Of a DNA stretch of 64,000 nucleotides, positions 41,580 to 54,262 are shown one piece after another; within the stretch, counting starts at the first letter, position 1, and each line of letters starts with the position of its first letter. The DNA comes from Tetraselmis striata. Lineage: Eukaryota > Chlorophyta > Chlorodendrophyceae > Chlorodendrales > Chlorodendraceae. The notes under the pieces are model-generated. The model made no database searches. It was not told the origin of the DNA and saw only the letters and a program-made list of their open reading frames with translations. The position numbers and the translations under genes are program-made. The stretch lies in contig VCJN01002737.1 in the NCBI GenBank assembly GCA_006384855.1, positions 169,001 through 233,000 on the forward strand, given 5' to 3'.

Positions 41580-44460
41580 GGTACCATGCGTACCAGTATC
41601 TCCGCTGTTGGGTGGGCGAATACGCCCCGGCGTCCGGGCCTGCGGCGGTCCGCGCCATGTCGGAGGTCGCCTCAATGTACCTCCAAGGTCGCCTGCCCGG
41701 GTGGTTCAACCGGATCTTCGCCTCTACTAGGCGCGTGGCACCTGTCAAGAAGCTAGGCGAGGGGAGGGCCCCGGACGTGCGGCCTGTGGCTGTCGGGGAG
41801 GCGGAGCGGCGCGCAGCGGAGCGGGCAATGGTGGACAACATGAAGGAGCCGTGTGTGTCGGTGCTTGCTCTATCTCAGCTCGGCGTTGGCATTCCCGCGG
41901 GCGACTTTATGCTCATCCACGGCGTCCGGCTCATCGCCGAGAAGCTTGGCCCACATGCCGTCATCGTTCACACCGACATTCGCAACGCTTACAACGAGGC
42001 ATGTTTATGGCGCCGCACCATCATCCAACGCCACATCAGTTGCTCTCCACTACACCCTGTCATCCCTGCGCTCCTAGCCTCCCTCTCCACGGCTTCGTAT
42101 CTGGTCGTCGACGACCGGTCCGCCCCTTTGCGGTCGGAGGACGGCGTGCAACAGGGCGCACCTTTGGCCGCGACTTCCTTTTGCGTCGCGATTCACCCCG
42201 AGGTGCAGCAGTGTGACAGCACGTTGGAGGTCACAGACGGAGCGGCGCGCTTAATCGCCGACGATGGATTCTTGGTGGGCCTCCCGGAGCACGTTTGGCC
42301 GGCTCTTCACGCCGTGCGCACGTCCATCAAGGCGTCCGTGGGGCTTGAGGTGCGCTTCGACAGGATGCAGGCGTACATCGCAGACATGGAAGCCGCGCGG
42401 CGTGAGGCTCCGGCCGACATCGAGTGGCCCGAGCTAGATGGCCATTACGGCATCGCGGTCCTCAACGTGCCGCTCGGATCGCCAGAGTATGTGCAGGCGT
42501 ACATGCGCGGCAAGTAAGGCGGAGGTGCTACGAGAGGAGGTGGACGCTAGCATGAGCAAGCTCGTATCTGCCAAGCCCAGCCGTCGGTACACCCACGCCC
42601 TGCATCACCACGCATGGGCCATGCTCAAGCGTTGCATGCAACACATGGCGGGGTATTGGCTCCGCAATTGCCTTCCATCCGAGGTGGAGGCCTTTGCGGA
42701 GGCGGTGGATGCCACCGTCCTCGCGGCGGTCGAACGGGTGCTAGGGTTCTCTTTTGATCCCTCCACGTACGGCACCGACACCAGTCCGTTGGTCACCGCT
42801 TTCCTGGCGGAGCATTTGCACGACCCCGACCCCATGGCAGCGGAGGTGGTTACCCTGAGCGAGGATGCAGTGGCCAGGGCGCGCAGCAGCTTCACCTCCC
42901 CACTCGGTTGAAGGGCGTTGGCATCCGCCGCATGGCTACCGTTCGTGATGCCGCCTTTATCGGGTGCATGAATGACATCCTCCCAAGGTTCCTGACTAGG
43001 AACTCCGGCAGCAACACCCTCATCCCTAGTTTCTTTGACCTACAGCTCGGGTCCGTACTTGGCCGAGGCAGCTTCAACGCAACTTCAGTTCTTCCGTCGG
43101 CCGGTATGACCATTTCCTCAACGATGCTCATGGGTCGGACAGCTACGCCGCGGAGATGCGCGAGGCGTGGGGCCGCCTCCAAGCGGCTATTACTGGCCAT
43201 CTCAGCGACGCAGATGCGCGCGTGATGGAGCGGGTAGTGGAGGCTGCGTCAAGCTCGCAAAAGGAGCGACGGCATTTCTAGACCAGGCCATCAACTCTCG
43301 GCTTCGAAATGAGGTGTGCGCTCTCCCTGTCACATGTACCGAACGGATCTTGTTCAACCAGCTCGACGCGGCGTAGGGCATGTGGACAATGGCCATCCCC
43401 ACCGCGCGGACGGTCATGACTCCGCATGAGCTGCGTGAGGTCGCTGCCGGGTACTTCTTTCCGCCTAGCCCGTGCTTGGCCCCGATGGTGGGGAGCCAGA
43501 TCATCCTGCCCTCGACAGAGCACAAGCCCGTCACTGTTGACCTATACGGCGACGCGCTCATGAACCTCCCGGCGCATGGAGATGCCCACTGGCGTGTACA
43601 TCACGACGCTATCGCATATGTCTTCCGCTATCACGGTGCTCACGACCTAGATATCGCTGTACGGCGGGAGGTGGATGACTTGTTCCGGCAGGCAGTGCCT
43701 CTCGGCAACACCGTACCCAGGGATGAACTCAAGGACCTAGTGCCGGACGCAGAGCTCTCCCTTCCGGCGTTCAACGTTGTGACCGGGAGCTATGATCCCC
43801 GGAGCTTGAAGTCCACGTTGCTGGAGTTCAAGACCAAGCGGTACGGGGTCAAGTACACTGCAGTGCCCCAAGCCACGGTTGTGGATCGGTTTGAGCGCTC
43901 CCTGTTGGGCGACATAAAACGGGGGTTGGCAGCGCGGGGATGCGGCGTGGCACAACACGGAGCCGGGACAGAAAGGCCCACTTCGAGACATCTTGGACAT
44001 GTCGGAGTACACGGGCATGGTCTTCGGTACAGTGCGTGAGGTGAGTAAGGGGGTGCGCCGCACAGTGCACGGTATCGCATGCTTGGCTGCGGATCGGGGT
44101 GCGCTCTCATCGCGGGGCACTCGGTGCACCACCCGGGCTCACCGGGAGGCCTTGCAAGATTTCCTCGGGGTCTTGAGCTTGGTGGCCGCTCGAGAGCGCG
44201 CTGGCTGCCTCATATGACGGCGCAGATTCGTCTGCCATCCCGTTGCTGAAGCTGCACAGCACGTCCGAGGATCACCCGGCCACACACACACGTGCTCGCG
44301 TGGCCCGGACTCTGAACCGTGTGCGCATCACTCATCATCCATCCCGCCTCTTACGGGATGCGGGCCGCTTTTAGGCGGCTTGCTGTGTTGATTTTTTAGT
44401 ACTACTTTTAGTAGTAGGTGGATTTGTTACTGCCCTTTTTTGTCATTCACACCAGGCCGG
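41580..44460 (+). mobile_element. LINE family A, longest copy: reverse transcriptase plus C-terminal nuclease-like domain
   Basis: The frame 41612-42517 is a non-LTR reverse transcriptase: RPVAVGEAERRAAERAM, motif A VIVHTDIRNAYNEA, motif B GVQQGAPLAATSFCVAIHP, motif C LIADDGFLVG with both aspartates. After a frame change the sequence continues (REEVDASMSKLVSAKPSRRY, GVGIRRMATVRDAAFIGCMN) into a C-terminal domain with GDAHWRVHHDAIAYVFRYHG, PDAELSLPAF and STLLEFKTKRYG. The PD...E-x-K pattern suggests a PD-(D/E)XK nuclease, followed by VVDRFERSLLGDIKRG as in algal and protist elements I recall. The N-terminus is missing; I see at least three interruptions, including a stop near 43376 and a frame change near 43940, so the copy is dead. 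The 3' tail with three hairpins ends TTTTTTGTCATTCACACC at about 44452. Confidence 0.75.
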
Positions 44461-44570
44461 GCCCCGGTTTTTCGAGCGTGCCCGCCCGCAAATCGGCGGC
44501 AAACACTGAGACAACACTCGTACGTGGCCTCAGTGTGCAACCGGTAAAGGTCGGTAGGCACAGGGGTAGA

Positions 44571-44775
44571 AGTAAAGTAATGTTCGCCCCGGGACAACGG
44601 CCGAAGCCGCCCCAGCACTTGACCTCTTGCGCCAACTACAGTCGTAGGTCTGGCATAGCCCGTAGACCATTGCCACATTCGAACCCCGAAGGGCTAATGC
44701 ATCAACCGGGGAAACCCACGACACGCCGGGACCATATTGCCGAAAATACATCGGCCATGAATCGAACCCAGGCAT
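44571..44775. repeat. Dispersed ~205-bp repeat, copy 2
   Basis: Partner of 158-365. It starts about 110 bp after the LINE-A 3' end. It has TGGCATAGCCCG (A-box-like) and ATTCGAACCCC (B-box-like) on the plus strand, better preserved than in copy 1. Confidence 0.5.
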
Positions 44776-47173
44776 AGGGGTGTTCCCTTATCCCTTTCTG
44801 TTGAGTGGCCGAAATTGGTCCCCGGTGCGATCAACTACACGTCAAGTACTGAGAATGACATATCGTTCGAACCTGAAATGCACCCGGTCGACCCGCGTGG
44901 ATTTCCATCGATAAGTATCCGATAATGTAACGATTCATGCACGGAATCAGTGCTGCATCTGCTTGCGTCCGGGCGATGTAACCTTTTATTATTCATACCA
45001 TTTTTCATGTCACCAGGCAAAGTACAGGTATTTCTCCCGTAGTAATTATGGGACGATGTCAGTATTGGTAGTACGGGTAGTGTATTTATATTTTGAAATA
45101 TAATGTTTTAAAATAGTGACAATCGTATTGGACATCATATACAGTAGGTGCGGGTGTATCGTCGGTATGGACAAAAACCAAATACTGCTGTGTGGTACAG
45201 AGAGTGAGAGAGACGCCCACGCGTTCTTTCATTGGCAACCGGCAACTTCTCTCGGCCGCACACTGTCGGAGTGTCGCGGGTGAGTCGACCCGCTGTCTGC
45301 AGATGCACGAGTTGCATGCATAGCGTGTGCTCATCGTGTGTACGCGGCGCCGCCTTGGTTCGCTTCGGACAGATAGAGTCCCGCATACGGGGGCTCTGAA
45401 TCGTTTCCGAGGCTTCAGTAGCCGGGGTACGCGTAGTAGGAAAGGGGGGCGTCACCGATGCATCATCCCCTACTGCGCTACACGTGGTGGCACCCCACGG
45501 TAATGTATCGTTGTAACCCTAGAAAAGGGCTGACCACGGCTAGCAGTAGCTCGGGTCGGGCACGGAGGGGCAGAATAGGTACCCGAAAAGCTCGATGGGT
45601 TGAGTCGACATGGTAAGTCCTAAATTTAACATGCAATCGAGTCTGGTTCAGCGAAAGGGAGGGAATGTCGGAGGAGGAGCCCGCAGAGCGGAGGCGGAAA
45701 ACGGGAGGGCGCTGCCGAAGGCAGCGAGCTCGAAGATGGCAGATGAGCTGCTGGTGGCTGTCCTTGGTAGCTCCTTGGCCGGGAGCGTAGGGCTCGCGGG
45801 CGATGGGACAGCCCGTACTAAAAACCCGATGGTACCAGTTCCCACCTAAACCACCAACATACCGTACGCGTCGCACTAGGACAGTTAAAGTTATTATGAA
45901 ACCCCATAAACACGTTTAGAGCATTTCAACATGCAATCGAGTGTGATTTTTGCCAGTTTACGACTGACTGTGAGCGTGGGCAGTTAGCAGGCATGCCGAC
46001 TAGACGAAGGCGGAAGTCATATGTCTTGAGTTGTAGAAGGGGTCTCGCGCCAAGAGGTTTAACCTCGATCGAGGCGCCGGCGCATAACAAACACGGAGGG
46101 GAGATGTTGACGCCAAGGCCGAACATGTCGCGGATTAAAATGCCGTGGTGTCGTGTGGCACGAGCCGGAATTGCAGGCCAGTAGAGGCAAGGGTAAAAGT
46201 GGCCAAGTTGGCGACGAGCGCCTAGCAAAGCAGTTGCACAGGCACCAGCAGGACAAGTACAGCTGCGCGCACGAGTGCGCGAGCGCGCCGCGTACAGCCA
46301 GGTGAAGTATTGGTACGTTGTACGTGACGCGATGGTAACTCTGCACCTACTGTACTTTCGATGCACGTTAGGAGGGGTGGACACGCAACAATGCATGCGC
46401 GATGACAGCGATGTCAGGCCGCTGCCATCAACAACGGTGGATGTTTCGCCCCCTCGCGCGAAGGGCGGCGGGTGAAACGTACGGGGCTGAGGGGCGCGGG
46501 AGCGTGGCACCCTACTGTGTGGTCGTGTCGCATAGGCTCTTTGGTGTGTCGCGGAGAGCGGTGAGCCGGCCTCCGTTGTTGCACTAGCGACGGCTGCTGA
46601 CCGCCCAACAAGGCGCATGCTTAGGATGCCGCCACGAAATGCACAAGACAGTTGCGTTAGGTGGCGGAGCCGTCCCCCGGCGGGCAGCTCGTGTTGTCAC
46701 AGATGAGACGTCGTGACGTCGGGAGCAAGTTGGCCGGCGTAGAGGCCCTTGTAGCCTATGCCGGCACGTAACAATGCCAATGATGTCGGGGCGAGGGTGA
46801 CGACGATGAAGTGGCCGATGCTGCTGCACCACCCGAAATTCCGTACCGGGCCAAAGTCCCAGAGTCGGCCAGGGGTAGTTACGTACCCCACGCGAAACAT
46901 CAGGCACGCCAGGTGGTAGTGCTGCCCCCCGGCGGGCAGCTGCGGGTTGCGGTGGTCCTTGTGACGACGACGTTGTAGCAGGAGGCGTCGGAGACACGTT
47001 GGGACGGGTCGCACAAGGCATTTTCTTGTAGGGTTTCCGAGTGAGCACAAATGATGAGCGTGCGGCGCTGTGTGATCAGCAGCTCAGCATGCGCTCGTAA
47101 CAGTAACAAAACAATAAAGTGGCCCATCGCCAGCCCGTCCATTGGACACGGTGCGCATAGTGGCAGGGTGAAT
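44776..47173. other. No supported gene
   Basis: Several frames of 100-230 codons exist on both strands but lack splice signals or recognisable motifs. A short repeat (ACATGCAATCGAGT) occurs at 45630 and 45930, and CCCCCGGCGGGCAGCT occurs at about 46676 and 46926 within loosely similar flanks, suggesting an old duplication or an unidentified repeat. Confidence 0.4.
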
Positions 47174-47609
47174 CAGAGCTCAGTGAAACCAATGTAAGCT
47201 TTAGGCGAGAGACTTTAGCATTGACAAGGAGAAAGTTTGCATCAAAGGAAATTGTTAAATTTGCCAAGGCCATAGTACACGGTTTTGTACTACTATCCGT
47301 ATGGCAGTCGGTTTGGATGTAGACATTGGGTTCATGCATGCAATCTATGCTTGTTGTCATCAGGGGGTCATCGGGTTGTCATGGCTGGTGAAAGCATGGC
47401 ACGTGGCGAGCATGTGACAGGCATGTGGCAAGCATCTGGCAGGGACGTGGTAAGCATGTGGCGAGCATGTGGCAAGCATATGTGTGTGGGCGGATGCGCA
47501 GCTTGGTTGCGTGTTCTTGTATTAGTATAAGGGAGTGAGTGGTATGAGTATGATGGTATAGGTGTGTGGGTATAGGTATGCATCCAGGGTTATGGTGGTA
47601 ACCCTAACA
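47174..47609 (-). repeat. 3' LTR of the Ty3/gypsy element
   Basis: Direct repeat of 53314-53761. It contains a run of short GCATGTGGCAA-like units whose copy number differs between the two LTRs. Confidence 0.9.
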
Positions 47610-50600
47610 TTCCATCCCGGCCCCAAAAAGTAGCCTTACGGGATACGTTAAGGGAAGCGGGCGGGGTATTTGGCAGATAGGATATGATAATCAGGTTGCG
47701 TAAGCATAAGGCGGAGGGAAGGTGTGTTACGGGCATGGACATGCAGCATATCGACATTTTTAAGGTTGGCGGAGGTTCCCATGAGTCGTGGGAATCGTCG
47801 TAGCCGGACCAGTGCACAAGAAAGAACTAAGGCATGGCCGCGGGCATTGTGTGGCAAGTGTTGGTCAATGCGATGGTCGCGAATGGCATCGACGGTATAT
47901 TTGTCTTGTGGGGGCTTAATGCGGCCAGGTATGTTATCGGCGGGAGTGTCTGGGGATTTACAGCGGATGAGCATGCGAGAAATGTGGAACACGGGGTGGC
48001 AGGCCATGCTGGGGGGCAAACGAAGTTGGTAGGCCTGCGAGGAATTTTTTCGGACGACGGGATACGGGCCGATGTAACGTTGGCGGAATTTGCGAACTTG
48101 TTGCTTGCGAAGCATGAGGTGTTGTGTGGAAAGCCACACTCTGTCGCCCTCGGTGAATTCGTCGGGACGAGTTCTACGGTTGGCATATGCCATTTGGTAT
48201 GCGTCGGCGAGTTTTAGTTCTTTTGTGATCGCGGCATTGGTATGTTGTATCCGTGGAACGATATCAATGTGATCCGCGGGGTCGACCGGTTGAAACAAGA
48301 GGTTTGCGGGTGTCAGCGGTTCATGTATGCCTAGCATGCCTCGAACGGGGTGCGGTTAATTGCGGATTGATAGGCGTTGTTATAGCTGAATTCGGCGAGA
48401 GACAAGTTATTGAGCCATTCAGTGTGGTTTTGGTGCACGAAAGAGCTGAGGATTTGTTCAATGGTGCGGTGCGTACGTTCGGTTTGTCCGTTTGTTTGGG
48501 GGTGGTATGAGGAACAGATATTTAATTTCGTACGTAAAGATCGGAACAGATTTTGCTAGAAGGTCGAGGTGAAGCGGGGGTCGCGGTCAGATATTATGGT
48601 GCGGCAAAGGCCGTGGTGGTGAAAAATGTTATCGATAAACAAGCAAGCGGGCGAGTTGGGGGGCGTCTATATGAATACTTCAGGGAATGAAGTGGGCTTG
48701 TTTAGTAAAAGTGCAGACAAATGTGGCGATAGTGTCGAAGCCATTTACAGGGAGGCCGGTGACAAAGTCCATGAAAATAACTTCCCAGGGTCGTGTGCCT
48801 TTGGTTAGGGGCGACAAAGAGCCCATGGGGCGTTGGGTGGAATTTTTTATGCGTTGGCAGGTCGGGCAGGTGCGGCAGCAATTGTTTATGGTTTTGCGCA
48901 TGTGCGGCCACCAAAATGTTTTAGAGATGTTAGCGAGCGTGCGTTCTGCATCGGGGTGACCGGCTGCGTCGTGGAATTCTTGGATAATTAAGTTAAGCAG
49001 GGTTTTATCCGACGTTGGCAAGCAGGCCTTATCAGCCATCCAGTACAAATTGTCGTTGGTATCGGACGTAACGCCAACGGGAATGCGATTGCCATACTAA
49101 TTTGGGTCAGTTGTGCAGCCGTGGCGGATGCGAACAAGTAATTCAGGATTAACTTGTAGGCGGCACATGGTTGAGAGGAAATCATGCATGTCCTCCAGAT
49201 CTTTACCAACAAGTTGGGCGTCGTGCTCAGTTGAGGCATGGTGTATAAGTCCGGACGGCGGGACAGGGCATCATCTTCATATTGGGATCCTTTGCGATAT
49301 AATACTTGTAGGACGGGTTTACCGGTGCGGGGGTGATTAGCAAGGTATGGGAAATAACACCAAGCCATAGGGAGTGGCGGCGGTCTAGTGCGGGTTGATC
49401 GGGTAAGTGGCGGAGTGTTGCGTGGTCGGTGATGACGGTTATGCGGCAGTTGCCTTCGATATAGTAGCGCCATTCGTTTGATGCGCAGACTACACCTAAA
49501 AGTTCTTGATCATAGGTGGGGTATCGAGTATATCAGGTTGTAAAACTTTAGCATAGTAGGCGCATGGTCTGAGATGGCCGGCGGAGTCCTTCTGCAGTAA
49601 GACTGCGCCCAGGGCATATTTCGAAGCATCTGTCGAGACTACAAACTCGGCGTCTCGGCATGTTTTAGGAGTCATTAAGACCGGGGCCGAACATAGTGAT
49701 TGTGTAAGAGCATTAAAGGCGACATGCTCGCGTTCCCGCCCCAAGTAATGTTTTTAGTCTTGCGGCAGATATCATAGAGGGGCCGCCATGTGGGAATATT
49801 TGTGGACATATTTGCGATGAAAATTGCAGAATCCAAGGAACTGTCGTATTTGTTGTACGGTTTAGGCGGGGCCTATTCGCAAACTGCAGCAATTTTATTT
49901 TCGGAAGGGCGTGTGCCATGTTGGCTAACCATATGACATAAATATTCCAGCTCATTTTTGGCGAAGAAGCATATGGGCAATCGCAGCCGTATGTCGTTAT
50001 TGGCGAGGAGGCTGAGTGTGGCATCAAGGTGTATCAAATGGTCATTGAGTGAGTTGCTAAATATTAGCTCATCGTCAAGATAAACAAGGATAGCTGTGTT
50101 TTTGTGCGGTTGAAGGACGTTATTCATCCACCGTTGGAACGCCGAGGGGGCATTAGACAGGCCGAATGGCATAACCAGAAATTCGAACTGGCCGAACTGA
50201 GTTCTAAACGATGTTTTCTGAACGTCGGAGTCTTTGATACGGAGTTGATTATAGCCTAGGGCAAGGTCAAGAGCTGAGTAAACTGCAGCGCCGGAGAGCA
50301 TATCTAGCAGCATGTCACCGTGTGGAATTGGGAATTGTATTCGGCGCGTATATTTATTTAGTTGGCGATAATCAATGCACATGCCGCGCAGGCCACCATT
50401 GCCCTTTCTGGCGAACATGACGGGGTGCAGCGTAGGGTGAGAACGACTCTCTAATAAAGCCTTTTGTCTAGAAAGTCATTAAACTGCTTTTTAAACTCAT
50501 CCAACTCGGCAGGGGATAGGCGATATATTTTGCCGAGTGGGCGGGTGGTACATGGGCATCGGGGAGTAGGGGTATTTCGAAATCAAAGCCCGGGCGGGGT

Positions 50601-53313
50601 TGCGGGAGGCTGTTCAATGGTTGGCAAATACTTTTGTGTTTTAGGAGGCAACGGATTTCTTGGGTATATGCGGCAGATTGGTCGGTAGAAATACTGGCTA
50701 TATCATTATCTACGGAAAGGGTAGTAGTGTGTTCCGGGGAATCGCACTCGCGCAGCACAGCACAAAAGAACACTGTGTTGTGATCTTTTTTAAAGTATCT
50801 CACGAGCCATAGAGTTGGCGTGAACTACGTCGATGTTACTTGAGCGAGGCTCAATAGGGCATGTCACGGTGTGTCTGTCGGAGAACGTAAGCGAACCGGT
50901 GGTCCAATTATTATTTGGGTTATGGTTTTTGAGTTGAAGGGCTGACGACGGCGTCGAAGTTACTATGTAAGGAGGTTATAATAAACTCAACGTTTGCTTG
51001 ATATCCATTTATGTCGAGTCGTAATGTGCAGGATTGTGATGGCAGTGTCATACTGACGTCTGCCAACATAACCGTACGTAATTGTTTTTGTAGCGGTGCG
51101 GTATTAAATTTGCGGACGAAGGCCTCGTCAATAAAACACAGGGTAGCGCCGGAATCTAGGAGCATAGTGAGCGGGGGTAAATCTGGGTGGTCGGGTAGTT
51201 TGGTTTTTAGGAGTAGTAAGTCGTGATCGGACATTGATGTTATGAACGCTTTATCAGTTTCAAAACGGGGTTGGTGGGTTTTCTTAAAGGTCTTATTGGG
51301 CATATATGACTTGCCTTTAGACTCTAGCTCAAGAGCCTTGATGTGTTGAGAGCGCATATTGTCGTTGTGCGCCGTGGCCGCCTGCTCGTCGACAGTGTTG
51401 TCGGCGAGGTAAGCATCTACGATCCAGTTGTTTGGTGGCATCGGTAGGTCGTTAGTGGCAGTTGTGGCAGTGTGTAATAGATAAGTGCCGGCGGGGTATG
51501 AGTGGATGAGGCGGTATTTAGACAAGATGGGACGCCATGATCTTCTGAGGTCGCTATTCCAGCGGGGTAAAACAATAATAGCCCGGGTGTCATAAGGGGA
51601 ATCCTGACGTTGAGCTTCTAAGTGCTCGAGTATAGGCAAGGCAGATTCATCATATGGGGGGTGGATAAACACGGTATGGCCGACAACCGATATAGCAGTA
51701 AACGGATTATCGCGCGAAGAAATATTTGGGCAGACCGCGTCAAATGCCGAAGCACAAGCGTCAAGGGTAGCTGGGCCGTAACTGAAATTAAGGCGGGCAA
51801 ACTCATCACGGTCAAAAGCTGTGGAGTCGGGTGGGCAGGCAGGTGGCCGGGCAAGTTTGGTTTCAGTGGCAGTGTGGGGGCGACGCCGGTAATATTGCCG
51901 GACAGCAACGCGTTTTTCAATCGCGGACAATTTGGCAGTGGCCGTGTCGGCTGGGATGGCAAAGTCGGCAGTAGCAAGCAGGAACCGGCATAACTCTCGC
52001 GAAGGCAACGAGTGTGTCGACTCCACAGGCAATGGGCTTGAAGAGGAGGCCCCGTCATGCGTAGACACCGGCACGCGGGGCTCGGCCGCACTCTCAGGAG
52101 TTATCACGTTCACTGGGGGCAAGCCAATAGGCATAGTCTCAGGGATGGGGGACAGCCTCGGCCGGTAAGAAAGATTATCGATTGATGTACACTTCGACAT
52201 CGAATCTAGACTGGCCCCAAACCGTCATTGACCGGCAGGGCGGTTCGAGTTCAGCTTGGTGATACCTTTAGCTGCCTTGTTGGCAGCCATTGTCGGGCGC
52301 CAAGCCTGCTTGTCAGCCTCGCTCGTCGACGAGCATTTCATGATGGAGTGGCCCATTCGGCCACAGCCATCGTATTTGCCGTCATAGCGGTCATAGCCAG
52401 AAAGGCGGGGGGTGGCGGGCGGGGGAGCGGGAGGGGAGGGAGGGGGGGAGGGGGGTGGATGGGCCTGCAGGGGGAAACGGGGCAGCACCCGGGCGGATGT
52501 AGCGGTGCGGGGGGACATCGGCAGCATATTTGCGTTTGCCGTTGGCGGCAGCGGCGAACTCGAGGTCGATGGCCTCAAGGTGGCGGCAGATGGTGGAGTC
52601 GGAGTCGATCGGCTCGTCGGCGCGACGGCTCGCAGCCTCGAGGACGACTTGAGCTGAATGGGGTTGGCACGCTTGGATGACGCCAACGACGGTGACTTCG
52701 TCGTGCCGACGATGTACTGGGAGCAAGTCGGAGGTGCGCCGCATGTGTTGGGCCAGCTTGATGGCGGTGCCCGGCAGGTGGGGATGGTTTGGGGCGACGC
52801 GCGATGATGCCAGGCATGTTAGAGTTGGAGTGGAAGAATGCCACGAGCTTGGATGGAAGTCGTCGATGTCCGCGAAGATGGTGGAGACGCTCACGCCGGG
52901 CGCGACTTCGCGGGATATATACATGGGGGTTGTCGGCAGTGAGGCCGCGATAGGCCATGCCAGCGAACGACTCTGGAGGGAACTGGCGGAGTATCCACGC
53001 CTCAAGAGCAGGGGTCCAGTAGATGCCGGCGATGAGCTCACGGAGTTCTGTAAAAAAGACGATGAGTTGGCGGACTTCACGGCGGTCGCCGAGGATGCGG
53101 GAGGCGTTGATGATGTCTCGAGTCGGGACGCGGGTTTTAGGCTTGGCGAGCTCCACTTGGATGACGCGGGCAACGTGGGTGTCGATTTCCATGGCCTCGA
53201 AGCAAGCGGCAGCAGCGGCACCGGCGGCGGCGGCGTGGTCGGCCATAGTAGCGGCGGCGGCGGCGCGGCGGGTGACGGGCATACGCAGTGGAAACGCACC
53301 GGGGGATCTTAAC

Positions 53314-53761
53314 CAGAGCTCAGTGAAACCAATGTAAGCTTTAGGCGAGAGACTTTAGCATTGACAAGGAGAAAGTTTGCATCAAAGGAAATTGTTAAAT
53401 TTGCCAAGGCCATAGTACACGGTTTTGTACTACTATCCGTATGGCAGTCGGTTTGCATGTAGACATTTGGGTTCATGCATGCAATCTATGCTTGTTGTCA
53501 TCAGGGGGTCATCGGGTTGTCATGGCTGGTGAAAGCATGGCACGTGGCGAGCATGTGGCAAGCATGTGACAGGCATGTGGCAAGCATGTGGCAGGGACGT
53601 GGTAAGCATGTGGCGAGCATGTGGCAAGCATATGTGTGTGGGCGGATGTGCAGCTTGGTTGCGTGTTCTTGTATTAGTATAAGGGAGTGAGTGGTATGAG
53701 TATGACGGTACAGGTGTGTGGGTATAGGTATGCATGCAGGGTTATGGTGGTAACCCTAACA
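53314..53761 (-). repeat. 5' LTR of the Ty3/gypsy element
   Basis: Near-identical to 47174-47609, slightly longer because of one extra GCATGTGGCAA-type unit. Confidence 0.9.
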
Positions 53762-54262
53762 CGTCGCATGGCGCGTGGTTCTTCTTCGGTCACATCGCGC
53801 CCCTCCGCCACTTCCAAGTCCAACAGGACTCCGCAGTGGTGGCCTTCCCGGTGCCCCCTTCATGACATGGCGCTACCCTTTCTACGTCAATCCGCCGCTC
53901 TCTCCGTTCCCTCATGACTGGCAAAACCAGACTCAACTTTGAAATGATCTAAACTAGTTTATGGGGTTTAACAATAATGCAACTTATTTTGCACCGAGGC
54001 ACGCGGTGCATTGTGGTTAGGTCTAAATTAGGATTTTGGGGAAGTAGTGGGATTGATAGTTAATATGAATGCCAGTTGGTTCATTTGTGCCAAGTCGGGA
54101 AGCCAATTCCGTCCAAACAGGGACAAATCAAAAGAGTGAAAGAAACGGATGGTTACAAGAAGTTTGCGCCATCGGGGTTGAAACTCCGTCCAAACTGGGA
54201 GAAACACAAGGGCGAGGGGGACGTGATGGCTACACGTAGTTTGTGCCCTCGGGGGCTGAAAC
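53762..54262. repeat. Non-coding stretch with ~80-bp tandem repeats
   Basis: From about 54100 to 54295 a unit recurs about 2.5 times: TCCGTCCAAAC(A/T)GGGA, then GATGG(T/C)TACA and AGTTTG(C/T)GCC. No gene is seen between the LTR and 54262. Confidence 0.6.

Larger units (their letters stand above)
47174..53761 (-). mobile_element. Ty3/gypsy LTR retrotransposon, chromovirus clade, broken
   Basis: About 6.6 kb, coding on the minus strand, between LTRs at 47174-47609 and 53314-53761. Parts in order from the right: gag-like region with a zinc-knuckle-like CGRMGHSIMKC (about 53300-52225); aspartic protease (LLDSGATLCFIDEAF, near 51150); reverse transcriptase (FGLSNAPSAFQRWMNNVL and YLDDE, about 50420-49870); RNase H (about 49740-49500); integrase (about 49050-48000); and a chromodomain-like end near 47800. 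Integrase behind reverse transcriptase fixes the family as Ty3/gypsy. The LTRs differ by only a few substitutions and small indels (roughly 2%), so it is fairly young. It looks broken, with on the order of five to ten interruptions. TGG directly follows the right LTR, as for a primer-binding site. No clear target duplication was found. Confidence 0.88.

Noticed and set aside
45926-46618. 230-codon minus-strand ORF as a gene
   Set aside because: No recognisable motif, no splice signals, and competing frames of similar length in GC-rich DNA.
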